Positions 1 to 8,024 of a DNA stretch of 41,294 nt are shown here, piece after piece. Origin of the DNA: Candidatus Rokuibacteriota bacterium (GTDB lineage: Bacteria > Methylomirabilota > Methylomirabilia > Rokubacteriales > CSP1-6); the NCBI GenBank assembly GCA_003221635.1, contig QHSR01000247.1:1-41294 (forward strand), read 5' to 3'. Each line of letters starts with the position of its first letter. Within the stretch, counting starts at the first letter, position 1. The notes under the pieces were generated by a model. That model saw only the letters and a program-made list of their open reading frames with translations, was not told the origin of the DNA and did not search any database. The position numbers and the translations under genes are program-made.

Positions 1-921
1 GAGACGGGTGGAGAAGTAGCGTTCGCCGAGGTCGTTGAAGACGGTGACGAATCGGCCGCGCCGTACGCGTTGCGCGACGCGCTCGACGCCGGCCATGTAG
101 GCCCCGGACGACTGACCGACGAAGAAGCCTGCCGCCGCCAACCGTACGCACATCTGATACGCCTCGTCGACGGTCACCGGGACGCGCTCGTCGATCACTT
201 TCTCGTCCAGGATTGCCGGCACGATGTCCTCGGCGCGCCCCAGTGGCTTGAGTCCCTCGACCCCGGGGAAAGCTTCGGGGATGACGCAGACGAGGCGGAT
301 CGCCGGGTCGTGCTCCTTCAGGCGTCGCCCCAGGCCGGTGAGGGTGCCGCCCGTGCCGACGCCGACGACGACGTGGGTCAGCCGGCCGTCGGTCTGTTGC
401 AAGATCTCAGCGGCGGTCGTCTCGTAGTGGGCCCGCCAGTTGTCCTGGTTGCTGTACTGGTCGCAGAAAAAATAGCGGCCGGGATTGGCCTCCCAGCGGC
501 GGCGAACCTCCCGTAGCGCCTCGTCGTAACCCAGGAGCGCGTCCGTGAAGACCAGCCGAGCTCCGTGCGCGAGCATGCGCTTCTTGCGTTCGGCGCTCGC
601 GTTGTCGGGGATCACGATCTCGACCTGCGCGCCGATGATCCGCCCGATCATCGCGTAGGCGATGCCCGCGTTGCCGGACGAGCTGTCCAGCACGGTCTTG
701 CCCGGCTTGAGCCGGCCGTCGTCCAGCGCCCCGAGAAGCATGCGCAGCACCGGCCGGTCCTTGAGCGACCCCCCGGGATTCAGCGACTCCATCTTCGCGA
801 ACACCTCGACCTCCGGGAGCTCGCGGTGGAAGATATCGAGCGGGACGAGAGGGGTGTTGCCCACGGCCCGCAGCGCGGGGTAGCGCTCGACGAGCGCCTG
901 GATGCGCGGATCCCAAGGCAT
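1..921 (-). CDS. Cysteine synthase family PLP enzyme (3' end cut by window edge)
   Basis: Reading the minus strand from the ATG at 921 gives 307 open codons that run off the window, so the ORF track misses it. The protein starts MPWDPRIQALVERYP and shows the fold-type II PLP signature. There is a GNTPLV motif near residue 21, GGSLKDR with the probable Schiff-base lysine K54, an SSSGNAGIA loop (substrate carboxylate binding), GTGGTLTG (phosphate binding) and GQSSGA. The last visible residues, ERYFST, match the usual C-terminal ERYLST, so only a few residues are missing. The family makes cysteine from O-acetylserine (or O-phosphoserine) and sulfide or thiosulfate in the cytoplasm. A cystathionine beta-synthase-like role cannot be excluded. 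No partner gene is visible, and the next gene, pal, is divergent. Confidence 0.9.
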   Translation of the reverse strand, partial: MPWDPRIQALVERYPALRAVGNTPLVPLDIFHRELPEVEVFAKMESLNPGGSLKDRPVLRMLLGALDDGRLKPGKTVLDSSSGNAGIAYAMIGRIIGAQVEIVIPDNASAERKKRMLAHGARLVFTDALLGYDEALREVRRRWEANPGRYFFCDQYSNQDNWRAHYETTAAEILQQTDGRLTHVVVGVGTGGTLTGLGRRLKEHDPAIRLVCVIPEAFPGVEGLKPLGRAEDIVPAILDEKVIDERVPVTVDEAYQMCVRLAAAGFFVGQSSGAYMAGVERVAQRVRRGRFVTVFNDLGERYFSTRL

Positions 922-1192
922 CGCGTGACTATCTCACAAACCGGGAACGGGTCACGGAGCGATTCTATCGTCCCTGGCAAGCGCGGCGCCGACCCGGTTC
1001 TCGGACGACGGGAGCGGCGGACGGCGCCTCGAGGCGAGCTGGTCTTCGGCGCTCACGGCCTCGGCGAGCCCGCCGACCGCGACCGCAATGGCGTCCAGCA
1101 GCAGGGCCGGTCATGAGATCATCCGACCAACGTCCCATCGAGCCGAGCCGCGACTACGTATAACGAAGCATCAACTGAGCGGAGGACCAATC

Positions 1193-1771
1193 GTGCGTAC
1201 ACTTCTTGACCGTTCGGTGGTTGCCACGGTAATCGTCGGCCTCATCCTGGCGGCCGGGTGCGCCAAGCGTCCAGTCGAAACTGTCAGCTCGGCGCCCGCG
1301 CCCGCTCCGGCGCCGACCGCTCAGCCCCCCGCCCCCGCCGTCGCGGCCCCGGCACCATCTGCCCCCGCGGTGGCCGCCCCGACGCCTCCTGCGCCCGCCC
1401 CGCGTCCCTCGCCGCCGAAGGATTATCGGGCGCACGAGGCCCTCACGCCGATCTATTTCGACTTCGACAAAGCGACGGTCCGTCCTGGCGATGTCAAGAT
1501 CCTGGACGCGAACGCCGCCTGGCTCAACGCCAACCCCGGCTATCTCGTCCTCATCGAGGGCCACTGCGACGAGCGGGGGACGAGCGACTACAATCTCGCC
1601 CTCGGCGACCGGCGCGCGAAGGCCGCCCTGAACCACCTGGCGGCGCGGGGCATCAAGAGTGACCGCATCACGATCGTTTCGTACGGGGAGGAGCGGCCGG
1701 TTTGCACCGAGCACAACGAGACGTGCTGGTCGAAGAACCGCCGCGCTCAGTTTCTGATCAAGGAGCGCTAG
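1193..1771 (+). CDS. pal: Peptidoglycan-associated lipoprotein Pal
   Basis: Outer-membrane lipoprotein that tethers the envelope to peptidoglycan as part of the Tol-Pal system. I start it at GTG 1193, just after GGAGGA at 1181, because this gives a clean lipoprotein signal (VVATVIVGLILAAGC, lipid-bearing Cys23). The track's ATG at 1088 would put about 35 polar residues in front of it. A Pro/Ala-rich linker (residues about 30-75) follows, then an OmpA-like domain: YFDFDKATVRP, LIEGHCDERGTSDYN, LGDRRA and a C-terminal NRRAQF. The Asp and Arg of these motifs bind diaminopimelate. Length is 192 residues, normal for Pal. No tolB or tolA lies next to it here. The gene converges with another OmpA-type lipoprotein. 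Confidence 0.93.
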   Translation: MRTLLDRSVVATVIVGLILAAGCAKRPVETVSSAPAPAPAPTAQPPAPAVAAPAPSAPAVAAPTPPAPAPRPSPPKDYRAHEALTPIYFDFDKATVRPGDVKILDANAAWLNANPGYLVLIEGHCDERGTSDYNLALGDRRAKAALNHLAARGIKSDRITIVSYGEERPVCTEHNETCWSKNRRAQFLIKER

Positions 1772-1827
1772 GGTCGTACAGGGGCGCGTCCCTCACTGGT
1801 TGCATTGTCGCGTCCCCTCGGCTAGCG
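1766..1827. terminator. Shared bidirectional hairpin between pal and the OmpA-like gene
   Basis: The 50 bases between the two convergent stop codons form a nested inverted repeat. The outer stem is CGCTAG (1766-1771) with CTAGCG (1822-1827). The inner stem is AGGGGCGCG (1780-1788) with CGCGTCCCCT (1809-1818), with one bulged base. Both TAG stops lie inside the outer arms. There is no clear T-run, so termination is inferred from symmetry and position. Confidence 0.5.
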
Positions 1828-2841
1828 AGCGGCGCTCTCGGCGCTCGCCCCTTCGTTCAGGACCACGACCTCGACCCGCCGGTTCTGCTGGCGGCCGGCG
1901 GCCGTGTCGTTCGCCACAGTCGGATATTTCGGGCCATACCCCTTGGTCGTGATCCGCTCGGCGGCGACGCCTCGCGCCACCAGCAGATCCTTGACGGCAT
2001 CGGCACGCTGCTGCGACAGCTTGAGGTTGAAGTCCTCGGCCCCGGTGTTGTCGGTGTGGCCCTCGATCAGGACGTTGCGCTTTGGATTCTTCTTGAGAAA
2101 CTCCACCAGCTTGTCGACGCTCCTCTGCGCGCCGGCTGCTGTCTCCGCCTTGCCGCTGGCGAAGAGCACGTCGCCCACCGTGAGGACGAGACCCCGATCG
2201 GTCTGCTGCGCCCGGAGGTCCGACAACTCCTTCGTCAGAGCGGCCGTCTTGGCCTGCTCGGCAGACCGGGCTTTTACTTCGGCCTCCGCCTGCATACGAG
2301 CTTGCTCCGCCTGCACGCGCGCTTGCTCGGCCTCCGTACGGGCCTGCTCCGCTTCGCGCGCCTTCGCCTCCGCATCACGCGCGCGCGCCTCGGCCGCCAT
2401 CCGGGCCTGCTCCGCCTCCAGCCCCTTCGCCTCGGCCTCCATCCGGGCCGCTTTGAGCTCGCGATCGCGCTTCTGTAAGAGAATGTCCGAGGTCTCCTTG
2501 CCCATCTGCTGCGTGTCCTGCTCCATCTTCCTGATGGCGCCGGCGGTCGTCGCGATCCGGGCCTTTTTCTCCGCCACGTAGCCGAGATGCTGCATCTCTC
2601 CCGCGTCCTTCGCCTGCTCGGCGGCCTGCATCGCTTTCTGTGCTTCCGACAGCCGCGACTGTGCGTAGGACTGCACGTTCGGATCGGCCTGAGCCTGTCG
2701 GTATGCGATCTGCGCCCGCTCGAGCTGGGCCCTGGCAGCCGCGTCCTGGTCTGAGGAGGCGCAGCCGACGACGACAGCCAGCGGAAGGAGTCCCGCGACG
2801 ACACGTCTCAGGTGGGCGAGGGCCAGAGTCATCGTCTTCAC
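1822..2841 (-). CDS. OmpA-family lipoprotein with DUF4398-like N-terminus
   Basis: 339-residue predicted outer-membrane lipoprotein. The signal MKTMTLALAHLRRVVAGLLPLAVVVGC places the lipidated cysteine at residue 27. Residues about 30-120 resemble the DUF4398 helical region (RAQLERAQIAYRQA, SRLSEAQKAMQAAEQAKDAG). Residues about 140-210 are a long Ala/Glu/Arg-rich heptad stretch, almost certainly a coiled coil. The C-terminus is an OmpA peptidoglycan-binding domain (DVLFASGKAE, NVLIEGHTDNTGAEDFN, LSQQRADAV, QNRRVEVV). It probably spans from the outer membrane to peptidoglycan. It lies 18 bp downstream of a second DUF4398 lipoprotein on the same strand, so the two are likely one operon and may interact. 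Confidence 0.88.
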   Translation of the reverse strand: MKTMTLALAHLRRVVAGLLPLAVVVGCASSDQDAAARAQLERAQIAYRQAQADPNVQSYAQSRLSEAQKAMQAAEQAKDAGEMQHLGYVAEKKARIATTAGAIRKMEQDTQQMGKETSDILLQKRDRELKAARMEAEAKGLEAEQARMAAEARARDAEAKAREAEQARTEAEQARVQAEQARMQAEAEVKARSAEQAKTAALTKELSDLRAQQTDRGLVLTVGDVLFASGKAETAAGAQRSVDKLVEFLKKNPKRNVLIEGHTDNTGAEDFNLKLSQQRADAVKDLLVARGVAAERITTKGYGPKYPTVANDTAAGRQQNRRVEVVVLNEGASAESAAR

Positions 2842-2859
2842 CTCCGCGTGCGGGCTTCG

Positions 2860-3246
2860 CTACTGGGGGAGCCGCTCGAGCTCCTGGCGAAGCGTCTGGA
2901 TGTTTTGCCGCATCTCGTCGGCCATCCGCCTGACGCGCTCGCTGGCGGTGCGCGCGCGCGCATAGTCCGCGTCGACGGCCGCCTGCTCCGCCAGCCGGAT
3001 CGCCTGGCCGTAGTCCTGCTTGGCCACGGCCGCCTGGGCCGCCTTCAGCTTGTCTTCCGCCGTTCTGAGCTCGACCGGCGCGCTGAGCGCCGCGCCGCTT
3101 TGCTGCGCCTCGTCAACGGCCCGCTCCGCCTGAGCGACCGTCGTGCTCGCCAGGGGACCGTTGCTGGCGCAGCCGGTCGCCGCCGGCGCTGCGAGCACGA
3201 TCAGGGCGAGCCCCCACACGTGCCGTCGTTGCATCAACTCGTTCAC
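2860..3246 (-). CDS. DUF4398 lipoprotein
   Basis: 128-residue lipoprotein of the DUF4398 type. The signal (WGLALIVLAAPAATGC) gives a lipid cysteine at residue 26. The mature part is nearly all helix and charged (QAERAVDEAQQSGAALSAP, RTAEDKLKAAQAAVAKQDYGQAIRLAEQAAVDADYARAR), ending in a heptad-like tail (MADEMRQNIQTLRQELERLP). It is the first gene of a pair with the OmpA/DUF4398 protein, which carries a similar helical region, so a paired envelope role is likely. The family has no assigned biochemical function. Confidence 0.82.
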   Translation of the reverse strand: MNELMQRRHVWGLALIVLAAPAATGCASNGPLASTTVAQAERAVDEAQQSGAALSAPVELRTAEDKLKAAQAAVAKQDYGQAIRLAEQAAVDADYARARTASERVRRMADEMRQNIQTLRQELERLPQ

Positions 3247-3372
3247 GGGCGTCTCCTTCCATTCGCTGCCGGATCCTAGCCGACAGCCTGCGGCTCCCTG
3301 CCGACGCCGGCGGTAGTGACGCTGACCGGCGGCGCGCTATCGGACGTTGGTCTTAAGCCAGGCGCCGACCCG

Positions 3373-3480
3373 TCAGACTTTTCCGAGTGCGCGGCCGGCG
3401 TCGAGCGCGGAACGGGGGCTCTCGTCGATCACGGCGTTCCCCGGCAGCTCGCGGCGAGCGACGTCCAGGTGGCTTGGCAT
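3373..3480 (-). CDS. Possible 35-residue small protein
   Basis: An ORF too short for the track: ATG at 3480, stop at 3373, product beginning MPSHLDVARRELPGNAV and ending GRALGKV. It has a possible ribosome site (AAGGACGG) about 10 bases upstream, and roughly 80 percent of its codons end in G or C, like the genes around it. No signal, membrane segment or known motif is visible. It could be a real small protein, a remnant, or chance in GC-rich DNA. Confidence 0.3.
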   Translation of the reverse strand: MPSHLDVARRELPGNAVIDESPRSALDAGRALGKV

Positions 3481-3507
3481 CTGGGTTCCGTCCTTCGCGG
3501 CAGGTAT

Positions 3508-3518
3508 TTTGTCACAAA
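3508..3518. promoter_or_regulatory. AT-rich palindrome, possible operator
   Basis: TTTGT-C-ACAAA is a perfect 5-1-5 palindrome in otherwise GC-rich DNA, 28 bases upstream of the small ORF start and about 260 bases upstream of the DUF4398 gene. It could be a regulator site, but there is one copy only. Confidence 0.25.
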
Positions 3519-3606
3519 TCGGGCCAGATCGGAGTCGCCCAGAACCCGGCGCCCACGGCGATGCCCACGACGAAGGAGGAATGACCTCGAGGACAGGACC
3601 TCGGTC

Positions 3607-4659
3607 CTACGGCGCTTGAGCCGACGGGGCGTTATTTCGGAGCCGAAGCGCTTCGATCTCGTAGATCCGGAGCATGGCGAGGGCGAGGGACATCACCACG
3701 GGCCCCACGATCAACCCGGCGAGCCCCATGGCCTCCACGCCCCCGAACAGGGCCACGAACGTCAGGAGCGCTGGCGTGCCGTGGGCGTCGCGGACGAGAC
3801 TCGGCCGGATCACGTAGTCCGACACGAAGACCACGATCAGGGCGCCGTAGATCAGCTCGACCACGCCCGCGGTCGCGTGCCCGGTCAGGATGAGGTAGAT
3901 CCCCGCGGGCACCCAGACGAGCGCCGTGCCAACAGCGGGCAGGAGCGAGGCCACGGCGGTGAGCGCGCCGAAGAATGCAGGCTGCGGAACTCCCGTGACC
4001 CAGTACCCGATGCCGGCCAGTAACCCCTGCGCCAGGCCGGTGAAGATCGTGCCGAGCAGCACGCTTCGCCCGACGCGCTGGAATTCCTCGAGCAGCGCGC
4101 GGGTGTGGCGCGCCTCGAGCGGCAGGACGGCCTCGATCCGGGCCGTGATCGCGTGCCAGTGGCGCAGGACAAAGTGTGTGGTCATGACCGCGAACACGAT
4201 CCCCAGAAGAATCCTGAACGACGCGCTCGCGATCGCGGCGCCGATCTCGGCGGCGGACGTGGCGATCTGGCCGGCCGCCGCCGCGACGCGCGTCGTGACG
4301 TGCTCGGGGGTGATCTCTCGGATGCCGAGGCGATGCGCGACCTGCTGCAGGAACGCCCAGCCCTGGCCTTCGGGCGCGAACGCGACCTGGGCGGCCCTGG
4401 CCATGTCCACACCGCGGGAGACCAGCAGGTAGGCGAGACACGCGATCGCGACCGAGAAGAGGAGCGCGGTACCCGCGGTGCACGTGATCGCCGCGAGCTC
4501 GGGCCGGCCCCAGCGGGCGGTGAGGCGCCGGTAGTTGGACTCGACCGTGAAGGCTGTGAGCGTGCCGAGTAGCAGGCCGACGCCCACGGGCAAGGCGAGC
4601 CACAGAAAAAGCGCGACGCCGACGAGCGCCAGGACGGAGAGCGCCGCTCTCGGGCTCAC
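3607..4659 (-). CDS. AI-2E family (PerM-type) transporter
   Basis: 350-residue integral membrane protein of the AI-2E exporter/PerM superfamily, whose members include AI-2 exporters and Na+/H+ antiporters. The substrate cannot be told here. Hydrophobic segments occur near residues 5-40, 60-85 and 145-165, with more in the C-terminal half. The half contains the family-typical GLLAGIGYWVTGVPQPAFFGALTAVASLLPAVGTALVWVPAG block and a later VFVSDYVIRPSLV stretch. The GTG start at 4659 follows GAGGTGAA, a good ribosome site. It begins 21 bp after the broken glycosidase gene on the same strand, suggesting co-transcription. Confidence 0.85.
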   Translation of the reverse strand: MSPRAALSVLALVGVALFLWLALPVGVGLLLGTLTAFTVESNYRRLTARWGRPELAAITCTAGTALLFSVAIACLAYLLVSRGVDMARAAQVAFAPEGQGWAFLQQVAHRLGIREITPEHVTTRVAAAAGQIATSAAEIGAAIASASFRILLGIVFAVMTTHFVLRHWHAITARIEAVLPLEARHTRALLEEFQRVGRSVLLGTIFTGLAQGLLAGIGYWVTGVPQPAFFGALTAVASLLPAVGTALVWVPAGIYLILTGHATAGVVELIYGALIVVFVSDYVIRPSLVRDAHGTPALLTFVALFGGVEAMGLAGLIVGPVVMSLALAMLRIYEIEALRLRNNAPSAQAP

Positions 4660-4680
4660 TTCACCTCGGCTCTGCGCCCG

Positions 4681-6113
4681 TCATCCGCGCACGGTCACCT
4701 CGAAGAGATGGTAGCCCCAGGCTGGAAGGTCCACGTAGAGCCCGCGTCGCGCGAGGTCACCACCGTCGCGCTCGTACGTCAGGGTCGGGTTCGTGAGGTC
4801 GCGCAGGACGACGCTATCTCGGTCCAGGTCCCGGTACGGGAGCCGCACGTAGCACTGCCCCTGCGTCGGGCCGTAATTGACGGCGACGAGCAGCCGGCGG
4901 CCGGCGTCTTCCCAGGAGAAGGCGATGAAGCGGTCCCACGTGGGGTTCCTGTCCCAGGCGGGCTCAGCGTCCAGGAGCCGCCAGTCGCCGTCTCGCACCT
5001 CCGGGCGCCGCATGCAGGCGAGCAGGCGGACGTAGTAGGACTTCAGCTCCTGGTCGACGGGCTCCGGCGCGCGCCGCCGCAGGTGGTTGGAGGTTCGCAG
5101 GCGGCGGCCCGAGCGCTGCCCCTCGTGGACGAAGCGCAGGCCCGGCACCAGGAAGGTGAGCACCGCGGCGGCCTGGTGGACCGCCGGAGGGAAAACAGCG
5201 GCCGCGCGCGGCTCGTCGTGGTTCTCCAGAAAGCGCGCGGACCGACGCTGGTACTCGGGATCGGCCAAGAGATGGCCGCGCACGGCGCGGGCGTCCTGTG
5301 CGTGCAGGCGATCGTAGAAGCGCTTGTCGTAGGTGTAATCGAACCCTTGTTGCTGCAGCGTCCACTCGAGGTCCCAGTACGCCTCGGCCATGAACAGGAA
5401 GCCCGGCTTGCGCAGGCGCCCGCGCGCGGTCGCCGCCGGCCAGAAAGAGTCGTCGACGGGCGGACTGCCGTCGGCGGGGCGCGCGCGGTCGCCCCAGGTG
5501 CGCGCGATGACGTCGGGCAGCACCAGCATCGCCATGTCGCAGCGCACGCCGTCGCACTGGGCGGCGATGCTGTCGGATCGCGGCCATGCGCGAGCACGCG
5601 CGAGCCATGGCGCGTGTCGACGCGGCGGTAGTTTCTTGGCTCGCGGGTCAGATCCTCCTCGCTCCCCGATACGTAGAACTCGGGATGCTCGTGAACCCAG
5701 GGATGATCGAGCGCGGTGTGGTTGGGCACGAAGTCCAGCATGAGCCTGATGCCGCGCTCGGCGAGCCGCTTGCGAAATTGCTCGAGCGCCCGCGGGCCCC
5801 CGAACTCGCGGTTCACGACATACTCCCGGACGGCGAACGGCGAGCCGCACACGTCGTCGGCGGTGAAGTCGGGCAGGAGCTCGCGGTACTCCGGCTGCCA
5901 TTCCGGTTGGCGCAGCGACACCTGACGTCCGGTCTCGCCCGTCTGCCAGATGCCGAGGAGCCAGACCCAGTCGAAGCCGTCGCTGGCGAACTGATCGAGC
6001 GACGCGTCGGAGATGTCCTCCAGTGTCGCGGGTCGCACCAGTGTGACGCCGAGCTCGTGAAGCCAGACCCGCGTATTGATCTGGTAGAGCGCCGGGTAGA
6101 GCGGCCCGGCCAT
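4681..6113 (-). pseudogene. Alpha-amylase-family glycosidase (GH13), internal deletion with frameshift
   Basis: Two overlapping ORFs in different frames together make one GH13-type protein. The first frame (from ATG 6113) starts MAGPLYPALYQINTRVWL and carries the GIRLMLDFVPNHTALDHPW region down to VDTRHGSRVLAHGRDP. The second frame resumes at SIAAQCDGVRCDMAMLVLPDV, holding the catalytic-Asp region (GVRCDMAM), and continues through FMAEAYWDLEW, FLENHDEPRAA and a beta-rich C-terminus to 4681. Between HGRDP and SIAAQ the homologues I recall carry about 20-25 residues (a FPGW-DTAQLN-type stretch) that are absent here. The break therefore looks like a lost segment not divisible by three, near 5571-5577. 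Family enzymes act on alpha-glucans or trehalose/maltose. As it stands no full-length enzyme can be made, unless this is an assembly fault. Confidence 0.8.
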
Positions 6114-6116
6114 CCC

Positions 6117-6275
6117 TCAGCTCCGTCCCGCCGTCGCGGTCTCGAAGGTCTGCCGGTCGTCCGAGATGCCGGCGAGACGGTCCTCGCCGCACCGGTCGGT
6201 GCGCGCGCGGGCCTGATCGTGGCTGAAGCTGAAGAAGTCCCATGCACATTCGGAGATCGGGCCCCACTTCTTCAA
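6117..6275 (-). CDS. Small ORF directly upstream of the glycosidase gene
   Basis: An untracked frame reads ...KKWGPISECAWDFFSFSHDQARARTDRCGEDRLAGISDDRQTFETATAGRS and stops 3 bases before the glycosidase ATG. About nine of ten codons end in G or C, and the residue mix is that of a folded protein. With a TTG start at 6275 behind GAAGAAGGA it would be 52 residues. The frame stays open further upstream without a clear ATG, so the true start is uncertain. I recognise no family. Position suggests translational coupling with the glycosidase, or an N-terminal remnant of another gene. Confidence 0.45.
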   Translation of the reverse strand: MKKWGPISECAWDFFSFSHDQARARTDRCGEDRLAGISDDRQTFETATAGRS

Positions 6276-6647
6276 GGCATCCTTCTTCAGTTGTGGCCTC
6301 CCCCCCCACGTCGGGCCTCGTGGTCGAACGGCGCTAGGCTCAGAGTGCCACGGGACGGGCAGACGCGGCGTAGGACTTTCGTCCCCTTCGGCGCTTCGTC
6401 ACCGCGTGCTATGCCCGTCGTGGCAGGGAGGAGGCACGGCGAAGGATACTTCAAACGTCGACGGGATACAGCGCCAGCCGACGTGGGACGAGCGCGTCGT
6501 AGGCGCTCGCGTGGGGCGTCCTCGGTCGGTGGCGGTGGGTCGAGCTACAAGCGTCGCCGCGTTGCGCCCAGAACAGCGCAAGCCGAACGACCCGGTCGAG
6601 ATCGTGGTGCCGATGAGGACGGCTCACCCGTAGGCCGCGGTGAGGCC
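6276..6647. other. Intergenic stretch without a supported gene
   Basis: About 370 bases upstream of the small ORF and downstream of the lipoprotein gene. Track ORFs here are short and unlike known proteins. A minus-strand frame ending ...YDALVPRRLALYPVDV is mildly coding-like but has no recognisable start or homologue. A run of nine C sits at 6299-6307. No terminator or promoter stood out. Confidence 0.3.
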
Positions 6648-7868
6648 TCAATCGGCGTCGTGCTCAGCCGTCGCTGTGGGGTCGGGCGCAGGGTGAAGCC
6701 GCACGGCGACATCTACCGCTCGCAGCATCGCAAGGGTGAAGGCGTCCTCTCGCCCACGACTGAAGAGGTGATCGGCGCCGAGCGCGACGAGGTTGACTCC
6801 ACCCGGCCACACCGTGTCGGCCAGTAGCACCACGCCGTCGTTTGGGCCATGAAAGAGGAGAATCTGATAGCCCGCGTAGACCTGGTAGCCGACGCTGCCG
6901 GAGACGGGTACCGCGACGACGTTGACGACGGCGATCGTTTCCGGCAACCGCGCGCCCTCGAGGCGTCGCCGACTCGGCTCCGTGGCCAGCGAGGCCAGGC
7001 CCGCCCAGTCCCAGCCGTTCAGCCAGAGGACCCCGCGGGTCAGCCACGAGGCGGGTGGGCGCAGAGCGGCGTCCGCCAGCGGCGTCCCGCGCAGGGCTCC
7101 GGCGATGTTGACCCAGGCGGCGACGTGAGCCGCCTCCACCGGCGCCAGTAGTCGAGTCAGCGCCAGTGCCGCCTCGGCGCCCGACTTGCTCGCGCTGACC
7201 AGGATCACGGGACCGCCATCACGTGCGGACGCGCGCACCGCCTCCGCGATGGCTGCGGCGTTGCCCTCGACCGAATCGCTCTCGCCGGACGCGATCAGCC
7301 GGTTGGGGATCCCGAGCTGGTCGAGGAGCCGGCGCTGGTGCGCGAAGTCGGACCCCGTCTCGGGGTGGCTCCGGTAGAGCCACGACGGCGCGAAGAGCAC
7401 CGTGTACGGGAAGGCGCGAGGTTGTCGCAGGGCCACCGCGGAGCGGTCCGGCCCTGCCCGGCGGAAAAGCTCGAAGGCCGCCTGGACCGCACGGCTCCTG
7501 GCGTCGGCGTTGAGCGCCCGTGCGAAGGTGAGCGCGGCGAAGTCCACCGACATCACCCGCGCGAGTTCCCGCAGCTGCGCTTGATCGAGCAGCGGACTCG
7601 TTTGCGGGTCGCCTCCCTCGACGACGCCGTCGACGCGAGGGTCCGCCGCCGCGGCGGCGATCCGGGGATCAGGGGAGTGGCGCGCCAGGATTTCGGCGAG
7701 CAGCCGCCGGGCCGCGTCGGAGTCCACCTGCCCCGCGAGCTCCGATGCCGTCTGGTCGGTGTTGACCACGTCGAGCAGGCGGGCACAACCGAGCGCCAGC
7801 GTCGTCGCCACGAGCACCAGCGCAGCGCCCAGCACCGACGGCCGCGACATCAGCCTGCTGTGGCCCAT
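6648..7868 (-). CDS. Lipoprotein with alpha/beta-hydrolase-like features, unknown function
   Basis: 406-residue predicted lipoprotein. The N-terminus MGHSRLMSRPSVLGAALVLVATTLALGC gives a lipid cysteine at residue 28. The ATG at 7868 is preceded by AAGGAG at a slightly long distance, and Met7 (7850) is the alternative start. The middle has features of the alpha/beta-hydrolase fold: a strand-turn-helix VILVSASKSGAEAALALTRLL (nucleophile-elbow-like, although the exact GxSxG is replaced by SASKSG), then AAWVNIAGALRGTPLAD. Near the C-terminus GPNDGVVLLADTVWPGG and ALGADHLFS look like the acid and histidine regions. An esterase-like activity is an inference. I cannot name a family. It stands alone between two damaged genes. 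Confidence 0.65.
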   Translation of the reverse strand: MGHSRLMSRPSVLGAALVLVATTLALGCARLLDVVNTDQTASELAGQVDSDAARRLLAEILARHSPDPRIAAAAADPRVDGVVEGGDPQTSPLLDQAQLRELARVMSVDFAALTFARALNADARSRAVQAAFELFRRAGPDRSAVALRQPRAFPYTVLFAPSWLYRSHPETGSDFAHQRRLLDQLGIPNRLIASGESDSVEGNAAAIAEAVRASARDGGPVILVSASKSGAEAALALTRLLAPVEAAHVAAWVNIAGALRGTPLADAALRPPASWLTRGVLWLNGWDWAGLASLATEPSRRRLEGARLPETIAVVNVVAVPVSGSVGYQVYAGYQILLFHGPNDGVVLLADTVWPGGVNLVALGADHLFSRGREDAFTLAMLRAVDVAVRLHPAPDPTATAEHDAD

Positions 7869-8024
7869 TTCAGGTCGCGCTCCTTCTCGTGCACGGCTTC
7901 TTCGCTACGCCGTCAGCGTACCGCGCACCGCGCTCAGCGCCGCCAGTCTGCCTGACGCGGCCTGCGTGGGGATGCCGAGCGTCTGGCCCGCCGCCAAACA
8001 ATGCAAAAGGATCGGCCATGCGAC

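Larger units (their letters stand above)
3247..3606. other. Intergenic stretch upstream of the DUF4398 operon
   Basis: About 360 bases without a well-supported gene. It contains a weak small ORF on the minus strand (3373-3480, listed separately) and an AT-rich palindrome TTTGTCACAAA at 3508-3518. Near 3597-3612 a short AGGACC/GGTCCT inverted repeat lies by the end of the AI-2E gene. No convincing sigma-70 promoter was found by eye. Confidence 0.4.

Noticed and set aside
407-916. Tracked minus ORF 407-916 as the gene
   Set aside because: The neighbouring minus-strand frame contains the complete PLP-enzyme signature from 921 to the window edge.
6335-6352. Sigma-54 promoter on the minus strand near TGGCACTCTGAG
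   Set aside because: The -24 half fits, but the -12 half lacks a correctly spaced GC.
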